Part shown: one piece after another, positions 7,688 through 17,353 of the stretch
Layout: every line of letters starts with the position of its first letter
Numbering within the stretch: the stretch's first letter is position 1
Assembly: GCF_019973775.1 (NCBI RefSeq)
Contig: NZ_AP025032.1
Location: 1,426,001-1,490,000 of the forward strand
Direction of reading: 5' to 3'
DNA from: Aureimonas sp. SA4125
GTDB lineage: Bacteria > Pseudomonadota > Alphaproteobacteria > Rhizobiales > Rhizobiaceae
Length of the DNA stretch: 64,000 bases
Notes under the pieces: generated by a model
The model's database searches: none
What the model was told of the DNA's origin: nothing
Seen by the model: the letters and a program-made list of their open reading frames with translations, nothing else
Program-made: the position numbers and the translations under genes

Positions 7688-9094
7688 ATGCTTGAGCCGT
7701 CAGAGCCGCCTGTCTCGCAGACCGGCAGGGTGGTCGATGAAATCCGGCGGCGGATGGCGCGGCGGCTGCTGACGGACGGGGATAAACTGCCATCCATCCG
7801 GGCTTTCGCAAAAACCATGGGCGTGTCGCCTTCGACTGTGGTGGAAGCCTATGACCGTCTGGCGGCGGAGGGCGTGATCCGGTCGCGACCCGGTTCCGGA
7901 TTTTACGCTGCCGGAGCGACGCCGCCGCTGGTCCTTGCCGATGCCGAACAGACGCGCGACCGGGAGATCGACCCCTTGTGGGTGTCGCGCCTGTCGCTCG
8001 ATGCCAGTCCGGGCATGCTCCGGCCGGGGTGCGGCTGGCTGCCCGCCGACTGGATGCCGAACGCGGCCATCCGGCGCGCCCTGCGAGAGGAGGCGAAGGC
8101 GGGCAGCCGGACCCTGGTCGAGTACGGGGCGGCGCGCGGCTCCCTGGACCTTCGGCGTCATCTGGCGCGCCAGTTCGGGGCGGAGGGCATCGCGGCGAAC
8201 CCCGAGCAGATCCTCCTCGCGTCGACCGGGACGCAGGCCATCGACCTGCTCTGCCGGTTCTTTCTGCGGCCGGGCGACAAGGTGCTGCTCGACGACCCCT
8301 GCTATTTCAACTTCCGGGCGCTTCTGCGGGCGCACCACGTCGACATCGTGAGCGTGCCCTATACTCGGACCGGCCCGGATACTGCGCTGTTTGCCGCTGC
8401 GGTGGAGCGGCACCGGCCGCGCCTCTACATCACCAATTCGGCGATCCACAACCCGACCGGAGCATCCCTGTCGGCACAGACGGCGCACCGCGTTCTGACC
8501 GCGGCCGCCGCCCACGGCATGACCATCATCGAGGACGACATCTTCGGCGATTTCGAAGCCGAATTCTCGCCCCGGCTCGCCGCCCTCGACGGACTGGTAG
8601 ACGTGGTGCGCGTCGGCAGCTTCTCGAAGACGCTGTCGGCGTCGATCCGGTGCGGCTACATCGCCGCCCGTCCCGAATGGATCGAAGGCCTGATCGATCT
8701 TCAGGTGGCGACCAACTTTGGCGGCCCCAGCCCGATCGCCGCCGACCTGATCCTGCACACCCTGAACAATGGCAGCTACCGCAAGCATCTGGCAGCGCTG
8801 CGCCTGCGCCTGAGCCGGTGTCGCAAAGGCGTCGGTGCATCGCTGGAATCGCTCGGCATCGTGCCCTGGACGGTGCCCCGGGGCGGCTTCTTCCTGTGGT
8901 GCCGGCTCCCCGGACACAGGGACGCGGCCCACGTCGCCAAGGCGGCGTTTCGACAGGGCGTCGTCCTCGCGCCCGGCAATGTCTTCAGCCCGTCGCAGAC
9001 AGCGGCGGACTGGATGCGCTTCAATGTGGCGCAGATGGACGATCCGCGGATCGCGGTCGTCCTGCGGGAGGCGCTCGGACAAGCCGGGACATGA
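7688..9094 (+). CDS. MocR-type regulator (GntR winged helix fused to PLP aminotransferase fold)
   Basis: The protein has 468 residues. An N-terminal GntR-type winged-helix domain (about residues 8-75) includes LPSIRAFAKTMGVSPSTVVEAYDRL. It is joined to a fold-type I aminotransferase domain (about 110-465). The PLP-binding lysine lies in VGSFSKTLSASIRCGY near residue 314, and the aminotransferase motifs NPTGAS and IIEDDIFGDF are present. Such proteins sense a PLP-bound effector and activate or repress neighbouring genes. I preferred the ATG at 7688 over the upstream TTG at 7658. The divergent transporter is the likely target. Confidence 0.9.
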   Translation: MLEPSEPPVSQTGRVVDEIRRRMARRLLTDGDKLPSIRAFAKTMGVSPSTVVEAYDRLAAEGVIRSRPGSGFYAAGATPPLVLADAEQTRDREIDPLWVSRLSLDASPGMLRPGCGWLPADWMPNAAIRRALREEAKAGSRTLVEYGAARGSLDLRRHLARQFGAEGIAANPEQILLASTGTQAIDLLCRFFLRPGDKVLLDDPCYFNFRALLRAHHVDIVSVPYTRTGPDTALFAAAVERHRPRLYITNSAIHNPTGASLSAQTAHRVLTAAAAHGMTIIEDDIFGDFEAEFSPRLAALDGLVDVVRVGSFSKTLSASIRCGYIAARPEWIEGLIDLQVATNFGGPSPIAADLILHTLNNGSYRKHLAALRLRLSRCRKGVGASLESLGIVPWTVPRGGFFLWCRLPGHRDAAHVAKAAFRQGVVLAPGNVFSPSQTAADWMRFNVAQMDDPRIAVVLREALGQAGT

Positions 9095-9257
9095 CCGCCG
9101 CCTGCCGGTCGATAGCGGCGACGACGAACACAAACGGGCGCTGGGCATCCGGCCTGAAGAAACCGGTTGAAATCCTCGCTTCCCTGCGCGCCTGCCTTGC
9201 CTTCGCCGCCGGCTTTGCGCAGCAAGGGGGCCCGGCAGCCAAGGTTTCTGAGCGATC

Positions 9258-10583
9258 GTGATCCGTTTCCTCCATACCGCCGACTGGCAGATCGGCAAGC
9301 CGTTCGGCGGCTTCGACGCGGAAAAGCGCGGCGAGCTGAAGGGCAAGCGCTTCGAGACGGTGGGGCGGCTCGCGCGCCTCGCGTCCGAGCGGCAGTGCGA
9401 TGCGGTTCTCGTCGCCGGCGACGCCTTCGACGACAATACCGTCAGCGACCGCGAGATCCGTCGCACGCTGGAAGCGATGGCGGCCTTTGCCGGGCCCTGG
9501 GTCATGCTGCCGGGCAATCACGATGCCGCGCTCAGCGTCTCGGTCTGGTCGCGGCTGCGCCGGCTCGGCCTGCCGGGAAACGTCATCGTCGCCGATGCGC
9601 CTGAGCCGATCCTCCTCGCCGGGGGGCGGATGGTCGTTCTGCCGGCACCGCTGGTGCGCCGGCATGAGGGCGCCGACCTGACCGCCTGGTTCGACCGGGC
9701 CGAGACGCCGGGCGCCGCCATCCGCGTCGGCCTCGCCCACGGCTCGGTCGCCAACCGCCTGCCTGAAAAGGCCGAGAGCGGCAATCCGATCGCCGACGAC
9801 CGGGCCGACCGGGCGCGGCTCGATTATCTCGCCCTCGGTGACTGGCACGGATTTCTCGAGATCGCGCCGCGAACCTTCTATAGCGGCACCCCCGAGCCCG
9901 ACCGCTATCCCGCCAACCGGCCGGGCCATGTCGCGATCGTCGAGATCGACGCGCCGGGCGCTCGGCCGCGCGTCGAGGCGGTGGCGGTCGCGGGCTTTGC
10001 CTGGGCGTCGCGCGCGGTCTCGCTTCTCGGCGATGCGGCGGAGCTCGACGACGTGCTCGGCGCCATCGAACGGCCGGGGCAGACGCTGGTGAATGTCAGC
10101 CTGTCCGGCAGCCTGCCGCTGCGCGGGCGGGTGGATCTCGACGATCGGCTCGCCTTTTGGGGCGCGCGCTTCTTCGATCTGCGCGTCAACGATGCCGGGC
10201 TCGTCGACGCGCCGGACGAGGAGGATCTCGACCGCATCGACGTCGCCGGCTTCGTGCGCACCGCCATCGATCGCTTGCGCCGGAAGGCTGCCGATCCGGC
10301 CGATCCGGAGCGCGCGGCGGCGGCACTGGCGCTGCGCATCGCCTATGTCGAGCATGTCCGCCTCGCGCCCGCGGCGCCGGCGCGCCCGTTGGCGGCGCCG
10401 CCCGCGACGGGCAGCGGCGGAGAGACTGGCGGGACGCGAAGCTCCGCGGCACAGGACGCGCCGGCGACCGACGCGGCCGCCTCTCGGCCCGATGGGGCCG
10501 CGCCGGACTTTTCCTCCGCTGCGCCCGAGCCGGCGCCCGAGGATCCGGGCGCCGGGATGGCAGCGCCCGCAGGAGCCGGCTGA
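9258..10583 (+). CDS. DNA repair exonuclease of the SbcD/YhaO type
   Basis: This is a metallophosphoesterase of 441 residues. The Mre11-type metal motifs are in order: LHTADWQIGK near the start, VAGDAFDDN, LPGNHD and DWHGFLE. It uses a GTG start. Together with the next gene, which it overlaps by one base (TGATG), it resembles the YhaO/YhaN pair, distant relatives of SbcD/SbcC that process DNA ends and hairpins. The C-terminal 80 residues are low-complexity Ala/Pro/Gly-rich and unlikely to be part of the catalytic fold. Family known; function in this organism inferred. Confidence 0.88.
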   Translation: MIRFLHTADWQIGKPFGGFDAEKRGELKGKRFETVGRLARLASERQCDAVLVAGDAFDDNTVSDREIRRTLEAMAAFAGPWVMLPGNHDAALSVSVWSRLRRLGLPGNVIVADAPEPILLAGGRMVVLPAPLVRRHEGADLTAWFDRAETPGAAIRVGLAHGSVANRLPEKAESGNPIADDRADRARLDYLALGDWHGFLEIAPRTFYSGTPEPDRYPANRPGHVAIVEIDAPGARPRVEAVAVAGFAWASRAVSLLGDAAELDDVLGAIERPGQTLVNVSLSGSLPLRGRVDLDDRLAFWGARFFDLRVNDAGLVDAPDEEDLDRIDVAGFVRTAIDRLRRKAADPADPERAAAALALRIAYVEHVRLAPAAPARPLAAPPATGSGGETGGTRSSAAQDAPATDAAASRPDGAAPDFSSAAPEPAPEDPGAGMAAPAGAG

Positions 10584-13231
10584 TGTATCTCACTGCGCTG
10601 TCGCTGAAGGATTTCGCCGGCCTCGGCGCCGTGTCGCTCGAAGACTTCGAGCCCGGGCTGAACGTCATCGTCGGCGACAACGAGGCGGGCAAGTCGACGC
10701 TTCTGGTCGCGCTGCGGGCCGCCTTCTTCCAGAAACACCGGGCCGGCGGCGAAGCGGTGAAGGCACTCGCCCCCTATGGCCGCACGGTGCGGCCGGAGAT
10801 CAGCGTCGACTTCACCACCGGCGGGACGTCCTACAGCCTTTCCAAGGGCTTCCTGCAGCGGCCTGAAGCGTCGCTTGCCTGGCCGGGCGGGTCGCTGTCG
10901 GGGGATGCGGTCGAGGACAAGCTCGCCGAACTCCTCGGCTTCGCCCATTCCAGCGGCGCCAAGCTGAAGCGCGACGAGCACCAGGGCGCTTTCGGCTTGC
11001 TCTGGGTCGAGCAGGGCCGCTCGCACGAGCATGATCTCGACCTCGGCGTCGGCAAGAATGCCGTCACCGCCTCGCTGGAAGGCGAGATCGGCCAGATCCT
11101 CGGCGGCGAGCGCGGGCGCGCGCTGCTCGGTGCCGCCGAGGCGCGGCAGGCGGTCTTCTTCACCGCCGGCGGACGGGTGAAGGATTCGGGACCCTTGCGA
11201 GAGGCGGAGAAACGGCTGCAGGCGCTGCAGGCGGACCTCGCCGACCGGCTCGCGGCGCGCGACGCCTACGAGGAAAAGATCGAGCGGTTGCGCCGCCGCC
11301 GCGAGGTCCTGAAGACCTATCTCGACGAGGATGCGGTGACCGCGGCCGAAACGGCGGTCGAGGCGGTCGAGGCCGAGGCGCGCGCCGTCGAAGGCTTTGC
11401 CGCGCATCACGAGGGCGCAAAACGCGATCTCGAGGCGGCGGAAGCCCGCCGGGCCGCCGCCGCGGAGCGCCTTGCCGCGCGCGAGCGCCTTCAGCGGTCG
11501 CTGGCCGAGGCGACGGCACGCCGGGATGCGGCGACGACGGGGCTCCTCGACCTCCGCCGGTCGCAGCAGGCCGAACGCGCCGAACTCGCCCGGCTGGAGG
11601 AAGCGCGCACCGACGCCCGCGCCGCCTTCGCGCTGGCCGAAGCGGCGAACGAGGCGAGCCTTGCCGGGGCCGAGCGGGCACGGGTGCTGGCCGAGATCGC
11701 CCGCCTCGAAGCGCGCATTGCCGAGGCCGCCGCGCTGGAGGCCCGGCTTCGCGAGCTCGGCGCGGTTCCAGCCCAGCGCCTCGACCGCGCCGCGCTGAAA
11801 AGCCTCGAGGCTGCCGAGCAGAACCGGCGCGAGGCCGAGATCCGCATGGCCGCGACGGCGCCGACCGTCACTTTTTCGCCGGACACGGGGTGTTCGGCGC
11901 GCGGTGCCGACGGCACCGAGATTCCGGCCGGCGCGGCGCTGCCGGTGCTGGCGCGCAGCACCTATGACCTCGCCGGCTTCGGCCGCATCACCATCGAGCC
12001 GGGCGGCGACGCGGCGCAACTGCGCCGTGCCTTTGACGAGGCGGCGGCGGCGCTCGCAGCCCTCCTCGCGCGCCACCGCGTGGCAAGCCTCGACGATTGT
12101 CGCCAGAAGCTTCGGGCCGCCGAGGAGCAGGCGAGCGCGACGCTGCTCGTCAAGACGCAGCTTGAAACCCTTCTGCCGGAAGGCATGGCCGCGGCCACCG
12201 CGGCCCTGGCGGCGCAGACCGCCGCGCTGGCGCAACTGCCGGCGGCCGAAGAGGCACAGCGCGACGCGGGCGCAACCGATGGGGCCACCGCTGCCGCCGA
12301 AGCCCGCACGCGGCGGCGCGAGGCCGAGGCGCGCCGCGCCGCCGCGGACGCCGCCGTGGAAGCGGCGCGAAAACTTGCCGCCACCTTCGACCAGCGCCTC
12401 GCCAAGGCCGAGGCCGAGGCCGAGCATCTCGCGCGGAGCGTGGCCGATCTGGCGGCGCAGCTGGCGGCGGCCGAACAGGCGCGAACCGCTGCCGCCCTCA
12501 GCGAAGATCTCGCCGCCGCCGATGTCGACCGCAGCGCGAAAGCTGCCGTCGTCGCGCTGCGCCGCCACGCCCTCGACGCGGCGGACCCCGAGACCGTCCT
12601 CCGCTCGCTCTCCGCCAGGCGCCGCGCCTTGGACGAAATCCGTCGCACCGTCTCGGGCCTCAAGGAGGAGACCTCGGCGCTGGAGGGAGAGCTCCGGGCC
12701 GAAGGCCTGTCCTCGCTCGGCGAGGACATCGCGCGGCTGGAGGGAGAGACGGAGACGCTCGAGTCGCGCGTGCGTCGGCTCACGCTGGAGGCCGCCGCCG
12801 CGAAGCTCCTCCACACCGAGCTCTGCGCCGCGCAGCGTGACGCGCGCGAACACTGGCTCGGGCCGATCAAGGCGCAGGTCGCGCCGTTCCTGAAGCTGAT
12901 CCACCCGGAAAGCGAGATTGCCTTCGACGACGCGACGCTCGCCATCACCGGGCTGAACCGGCGCGGCGTCGCCGAGGAGTTCAAGCGCCTTTCGGCCGGC
13001 GCGCGCGAACAGGTCGCCGTCGTCACGCGCCTGGCGCTCGCGACGGTGTTGAAGCGCGGCGGACACCCCGCGCTGGTCATCCTCGACGACGCGCTCGTCA
13101 ACACCGACGAGGAGCGCCTGAAGCGCATGCATCTGGTCCTCCAGAAGGCGGCCGAGGCGATGCAGATCGTCGTCCTCACCTGCCGGGAACGCGATTTCCG
13201 CGATCTCGGCGGCAAGATGTTCCGGCTCTAG
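10583..13231 (+). CDS. SbcC/YhaN-type AAA ATPase
   Basis: This is an SMC/Rad50-like ATPase of 882 residues and the partner of the preceding nuclease. The N-terminal Walker A motif is GDNEAGKST (about 31-39). Two long Ala/Glu/Arg-rich coiled-coil stretches (roughly 200-420 and 480-760) are separated by a central globular part. The C-terminal lobe has the signature-like region KRLSAGAREQVAVV and Walker B ALVILDDALVNTDEER near residue 833. There is no CxxC zinc hook in the coiled coil, which distinguishes it from Rad50 and canonical SbcC. It probably gates DNA access to the nuclease. Confidence 0.88.
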   Translation: MYLTALSLKDFAGLGAVSLEDFEPGLNVIVGDNEAGKSTLLVALRAAFFQKHRAGGEAVKALAPYGRTVRPEISVDFTTGGTSYSLSKGFLQRPEASLAWPGGSLSGDAVEDKLAELLGFAHSSGAKLKRDEHQGAFGLLWVEQGRSHEHDLDLGVGKNAVTASLEGEIGQILGGERGRALLGAAEARQAVFFTAGGRVKDSGPLREAEKRLQALQADLADRLAARDAYEEKIERLRRRREVLKTYLDEDAVTAAETAVEAVEAEARAVEGFAAHHEGAKRDLEAAEARRAAAAERLAARERLQRSLAEATARRDAATTGLLDLRRSQQAERAELARLEEARTDARAAFALAEAANEASLAGAERARVLAEIARLEARIAEAAALEARLRELGAVPAQRLDRAALKSLEAAEQNRREAEIRMAATAPTVTFSPDTGCSARGADGTEIPAGAALPVLARSTYDLAGFGRITIEPGGDAAQLRRAFDEAAAALAALLARHRVASLDDCRQKLRAAEEQASATLLVKTQLETLLPEGMAAATAALAAQTAALAQLPAAEEAQRDAGATDGATAAAEARTRRREAEARRAAADAAVEAARKLAATFDQRLAKAEAEAEHLARSVADLAAQLAAAEQARTAAALSEDLAAADVDRSAKAAVVALRRHALDAADPETVLRSLSARRRALDEIRRTVSGLKEETSALEGELRAEGLSSLGEDIARLEGETETLESRVRRLTLEAAAAKLLHTELCAAQRDAREHWLGPIKAQVAPFLKLIHPESEIAFDDATLAITGLNRRGVAEEFKRLSAGAREQVAVVTRLALATVLKRGGHPALVILDDALVNTDEERLKRMHLVLQKAAEAMQIVVLTCRERDFRDLGGKMFRL

Positions 13232-13374
13232 GTGGGCGCCGGCCGCCTTGTCCGAGAAAGGATGCGGCCGTTCTGATGGAGATCGGCCGCGCTTCTGGAT
13301 TGACGCTGCGGGGCGCTCAAGCAAGATCTGCACTGCCGCGCCGGCCGTGTCGCCGGCCGGAGACGGAGAGACCC

Positions 13375-13464
13375 ATGCAAGCCACCCTGGCCCTCGCCCT
13401 CGAGATCTGGCCCTTCGTGATCGTCGCGCTGGCCGGCGGCTTCCTGTTCGGTCGCTTCGGCTGA
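13375..13464 (+). CDS. Possible 29-residue membrane miniprotein
   Basis: A short frame, ATG at 13375 to TGA at 13464, encodes one hydrophobic segment (LALEIWPFVIVALAGGFLFG) with almost no flanking sequence. It is preceded by GGAGACGGAGAG, a good purine-rich ribosome-binding site. It sits between the ATPase gene and the next membrane-anchored protein. I do not recognise it. Short hydrophobic frames can arise by chance, but the ribosome-binding site and clean transmembrane character make expression plausible. Confidence 0.4.
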   Translation: MQATLALALEIWPFVIVALAGGFLFGRFG

Positions 13465-13612
13465 CGCCCGGCTCGCTGGCCGCCGCTCTTCTGGCCGGCG
13501 GACGGCCCATGGCTGGTGCCCGACTGAAGACTCATCGGCGCGCCCGACTTCCGTCATCCCGCCCATGCCCTAGGTCTTGTCGCAGGCGTTGTCGAAACGA
13601 GCGGGACATTGC

Positions 13613-15010
13613 ATGTTGATATTTCTTGCGCGGATCTTTCTCATCCTGGCAGCCGCTTTCGGGCTCGGTGCCCTGAGCGGGCGGGCGTCGCGGCGGCGGC
13701 GGACCGATGCCCCGTCCCCTGGCGTCGGCGGCTCGAAAATCCGTAAGCCAGCCGCCGATCCCTCTGCGGAAGTTGTTCTGGCCGGGGCGATCGCCGGCGA
13801 GACCGGCATGGAGACGGGCGGCAGCAATTTCGCCGTCGCGGCCAATGTTCACACCGATGGAGCGGACAGACCGGCGCCGGCTTCCACTGGCGCAGCTGTC
13901 GCGAAGGGCGCCGACGAAAAGCGCGCCGATACCGATCGTGCTGAGGCCGAGGCGCCAGCCTTGCCGGCCGTGTTCGGGAGCTTTGCCGGCAGCGCGGTGT
14001 CGGCGTCCGTCGCGGGGAGGGCGCCGGTGGACGGCGTCGCCTATGCCGACGCGGGCACGCCGCATGCTACAGGCAGCGAGAGCGCCACGGCTGCCGAGCC
14101 GGAAGCGGCACAAGGTCTTGGCGACCCCGATCCGCGCGGCCCGACGCCGACGGCATCCGAGCGGGAACATCGTCCTGTCGACGCGCTGGCGGAAAAGCAC
14201 GGCTCGGCCGCCTTCGATGGCGACGTGAAGAGCGTCGACTTCGGTCTGAAGCCAAAGCCCGCCTGGCCGCACGCGGGCGCCGACTCGCCCGACGACGGCT
14301 GGACCGTTCCCGACGCGGCGAGCGACCACCGCATCGCCGTCCCGATGGACAGTCCGGCAGCCTTCAAGGGAGGCGGCGGCGCCGCGCCGCTGCGCGGTGC
14401 GCCGCAAGACGGGGCGGCGGGTGCTGACGGTGCTGGGGCCGGCGCCGCGGGCGGCCCGGCTGCTGCCGAAGGCGCAAGCGCCGCAGGGCATGCGACGGCC
14501 GACAGCGCGAATGCCGCTGTCGACAGAACCGATGCTGGCGGCGCGGATGGCACTGACCGTCCGGGGGCGACCGCTGGTTCTCCGGCGAGCGACGGTCCGG
14601 GTGCTGGCGGCAGTGTCCCGCCAACGTCGGCCGGCGCAGAGGGCACCGACGAGACGCCCGCGTCGGACGGAGCCGCCTGGATCATCGAGGGGTCCCCGCC
14701 GCCGGAGCCGGTGCATCCCGATGCGATCGAGGCCCGAGACGCGATCCTCCAGGCTGCTCCGATGAGCCTCGACGCGCCTCGCGACGGCGTCCCCGACGAT
14801 CTCACAAAAATCTCCGGTATCGGCCCCTCGATCGAGCGCCTGCTTTTCGCCGCCGGGATCTTCCATTTCGACCAGATCGCCGCCTGGACTGCGGACGAGA
14901 TCCGCTGGGCCGACGAGCTCTCCGGCTTCCGCGGCCGGGCAGGGCGTGAGAAATGGGTGGAGCAGGCGCGCCGGCTCGGCGGAGTGGGGGAGGAGAGCGG
15001 CGGGCGATAG
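13613..15010 (+). CDS. Membrane-anchored protein with C-terminal helix-hairpin-helix domain
   Basis: The protein has 465 residues. The start at 13613 gives an N-terminal membrane segment (MLIFLARIFLILAAAFGLGA, about 1-20) followed by basic residues (RASRRRR), placing the rest in the cytoplasm. Residues from about 40 to 395 are Ala/Gly/Asp-rich, low complexity and probably disordered. The last 65 residues fold as a helix-hairpin-helix-like domain (DDLTKISGIGPSIERLLFAA, then FHFDQIAAWTADEI). Similar domains occur in predicted DNA-binding or flap-nuclease-like proteins and at the end of some NADH dehydrogenase subunits. Function not established. It may tether DNA to the membrane. Confidence 0.75.
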   Translation: MLIFLARIFLILAAAFGLGALSGRASRRRRTDAPSPGVGGSKIRKPAADPSAEVVLAGAIAGETGMETGGSNFAVAANVHTDGADRPAPASTGAAVAKGADEKRADTDRAEAEAPALPAVFGSFAGSAVSASVAGRAPVDGVAYADAGTPHATGSESATAAEPEAAQGLGDPDPRGPTPTASEREHRPVDALAEKHGSAAFDGDVKSVDFGLKPKPAWPHAGADSPDDGWTVPDAASDHRIAVPMDSPAAFKGGGGAAPLRGAPQDGAAGADGAGAGAAGGPAAAEGASAAGHATADSANAAVDRTDAGGADGTDRPGATAGSPASDGPGAGGSVPPTSAGAEGTDETPASDGAAWIIEGSPPPEPVHPDAIEARDAILQAAPMSLDAPRDGVPDDLTKISGIGPSIERLLFAAGIFHFDQIAAWTADEIRWADELSGFRGRAGREKWVEQARRLGGVGEESGGR

Positions 15011-15429
15011 AGCGGCCGCCGACTTTCCGCAGGATCGGCCGGCAAGAAGACTTCGGAACGCTTTTCGCCTCCGGTTTGCCGCTCGCAGCTTTTGCGGATG
15101 GGGTCAGATTCTCGAACGGAAACAATACGGGCGACGCCGACGCTGCTTCTTCTCTTCGCCGGGAAGAGGGTCGCGGCAGCGGGACAAGGCGGCGGCGGTT
15201 GCGGGTGCACTTGGCCGGTCTCGCCTTCGGCGCCTCTCATCGGCCTGCCGGCCACTTCTCCCCGCAGGGGCGAAGAAGCAGCGTCGGCGCTCCGCTTCTC
15301 CCATCCCTCACTTGAGCGCGGCGAATGCGGTCAGTCCGCGCGGCGTCCCCGTCGTACCGACCCTATTTTGAGAAGGCTCGGCATAAGGGTGGCGGGTTGG
15401 CGGGTTCCCCCCATCACGCCGCCGCCGCA
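15011..15429. other. Intergenic region
   Basis: About 420 bases between convergent genes with no supported coding sequence. It contains an imperfect hairpin, CTTCTCCCC-GCA-GGGGCGAAG, at about 15256-15276, possibly a repetitive extragenic palindrome. No poly-T tract marks a clear terminator. Confidence 0.4.
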
Positions 15430-17313
15430 TCACTGGGCCATGGCGCCGTCATGTTCCTCGGAGCGGGCGAGCCAGTCCTCTTCGATCTCGCCGAGGCTCT
15501 TCACCGCATCCGAGCGCTTCTTGGCGTAGTCGCTCGCCTTGGCCGGATCGCGCGTGTAGAGCGCGACGTCGGCAAGCTTTTCGTCGAGATCGGCAATCGC
15601 GGTCTGGAGTTTTGCCATCTTCGACTCCAGCGCCTTGATCTCCCGGCGGAGCGGCGCCAGCGTCTCGCGCTTCTGCGCGGCGTCGCGGCGCTGGTCGAGT
15701 TTCGTGGTCTTGCTCTCGTCGGTGGAAGTCTTGCCGTCCCCGCCGCGATGAGCGGAGAGGATCAGCTGCTTGTACTCGTCGAGATCGCCCTCGTAGCGTT
15801 TCACCGTGCCCTCGCCGACGATCCAGAGACGGTCGACCGTCGCCTCGACCATGTGGCGGTCATGGCTGATGAGGATGACGGCGCCCGGAAAGTCGTTCAG
15901 CGCGCGCACCAAGGCTTCGCGTGAATCGATGTCGAGATGGTTCGTCGGCTCGTCGAGGATCAAGAGGTTCGGCGCGTCGAAGGTGGCGAGCCCCATCAGG
16001 AGCCGCGCCTTCTCGCCGCCGGAAAGGTCGTCGGCGGGCGTGTCCATCTTCTGCGTCGCGAGCCCCATCTTGGCGACGCGGCCGCGCACCTTGGCCTCGG
16101 GCGCCTCGGGCATCAGCCGGCGGACATGCTGCACGGCACTTTCCGCCGGGCGCAGATCGTCGATCTGGTGCTGGGCGAAGAAGGCGATCTTCAGCCCCGG
16201 CGCCCGCGTCACCTCGCCCGACTGTTCGGTCAAGCGCTCGGCGAGGAGTTTGGCGAAGGTCGACTTGCCGTTGCCGTTGGCGCCGAGCAGCGCGATGCGG
16301 TCGTCGGTGTCGATCCGCAGCGTCAGGTTCGAGAGGATGGGCTTGGCGTCGCCATAGCCGACGGAAACCTTCTCCATCTTGATGATCGGCGAGGCCGGGC
16401 GCTTTTCCGGCGGTTCGAAGGAGAAGGGCACGACGCCTTCCTCGATCACCGAGGCCAGCGGCTTCATTCTCTCCAGCGCCTTCAGCCGGCTCTGCGCCTG
16501 GCGCGCCTTCGTCGCCTTGGCGCGAAAGCGCGCGACGAAGGCCTCCATGTGCTGGCGCTCGGCGTCCTGCTTCACCTTGGCCTTGACGAGATGCTCCATC
16601 TTCTCGGCCCGCTGGCGCTCGAACTGGTCGTAGGAGCCGCGGTAGAAGACGAGCTTCTTCTGATCGAGATGGACGATGGCGTTGACGGCATTGTTGAGGA
16701 CGTCGCGGTCATGGCTGATGATGATGACGGTGTAGGGATAGCGTGCGACGAAGTTTTCGAGCCAGAGCGTGCCCTCGAGATCGAGATAGTTCGTCGGTTC
16801 GTCGAGGAGGAGGAGGTCGGGCCGCGAGAAGAGAACGGCGCCCAGCGCGACGCGCATGCGCCAGCCGCCGGAAAAGCTCGACGCCGGCCGAGCCTGCGCC
16901 GCGGCGTCGAAGCCGAGACCCGACAGGATCGCCGCCGCCCGCGCCTCGGCCGAATGCGCCTCGATGTCGGTAAGGCGGATCTGGATGTCGGCGATCCGCG
17001 CCGGATCGCTCGCCGTCTCCGCCTCGGCCAGAAGGGAAAGCCGCTCCTCGTCGGCCTTCAGCACGATCTCGAGCAGCGACTCTTCCGTCCCCGGCGCCTC
17101 CTGCGCGACCTGGCCGATGCGCGTGTTCTTCGGGAACGACACGCTGCCGCTTTCCGAGGCGAGATCGCCGGTGATGACCCGGAACAGCGTCGACTTGCCC
17201 GCGCCATTGCGCCCGACGAGCCCCGCCTTGGTGCCGGCCGGCAGCGTCAGCGTCGCATGGTCGATGAGGAGGCGTCCGGCGACGCGCGCGGAAAGGTCGG
17301 TGATCTGCAGCAT
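15430..17313 (-). CDS. ABC-F family ATPase (Uup/YheS type)
   Basis: This soluble protein of 627 residues has two ABC cassettes and no membrane segment. The first has Walker A GRNGAGKST (34-42) and signature FSGGWRMRV; the second has GANGNGKST near residue 344 and signature LSGGEKARLL. A linker between the cassettes is basic and helical, as in ABC-F proteins that act in the ribosome's E site. The C-terminal 80 residues form a charged coiled coil (LEKLAPLRREIKALESKMAKL-like), typical of Uup. I took the ATG at 17313 (MLQITDLSAR); the longer frame overlaps the divergent VapBC promoter. Confidence 0.92.
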   Translation of the reverse strand: MLQITDLSARVAGRLLIDHATLTLPAGTKAGLVGRNGAGKSTLFRVITGDLASESGSVSFPKNTRIGQVAQEAPGTEESLLEIVLKADEERLSLLAEAETASDPARIADIQIRLTDIEAHSAEARAAAILSGLGFDAAAQARPASSFSGGWRMRVALGAVLFSRPDLLLLDEPTNYLDLEGTLWLENFVARYPYTVIIISHDRDVLNNAVNAIVHLDQKKLVFYRGSYDQFERQRAEKMEHLVKAKVKQDAERQHMEAFVARFRAKATKARQAQSRLKALERMKPLASVIEEGVVPFSFEPPEKRPASPIIKMEKVSVGYGDAKPILSNLTLRIDTDDRIALLGANGNGKSTFAKLLAERLTEQSGEVTRAPGLKIAFFAQHQIDDLRPAESAVQHVRRLMPEAPEAKVRGRVAKMGLATQKMDTPADDLSGGEKARLLMGLATFDAPNLLILDEPTNHLDIDSREALVRALNDFPGAVILISHDRHMVEATVDRLWIVGEGTVKRYEGDLDEYKQLILSAHRGGDGKTSTDESKTTKLDQRRDAAQKRETLAPLRREIKALESKMAKLQTAIADLDEKLADVALYTRDPAKASDYAKKRSDAVKSLGEIEEDWLARSEEHDGAMAQ

Positions 17314-17353
17314 GGGGAGCTTTTGCCACGGCGGCGGGCGGTGGGGAAGGGCG

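Noticed and set aside
5946..7772. Long open frame of 608 codons on the + strand opposite the carbonic-anhydrase-like and transporter genes
   Set aside because: It is the reverse shadow of two recognisable genes, is full of Arg/Gly/Asp repeats and has no motif.
9095..9257. Small frame between the MocR and nuclease genes
   Set aside because: No ribosome-binding site, no hydrophobic or conserved pattern; treated as spacer.
10343..13510. Open frame of 1055 codons on the - strand opposite the SbcC-like ATPase
   Set aside because: Typical antisense frame in high-GC coding DNA. The + strand frame has Walker A, Walker B and coiled coils.
13532..14866. Open frames on the - strand opposite the helix-hairpin-helix protein
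   Set aside because: Antisense frames of low-complexity sequence; no signal, domain or ribosome-binding site.
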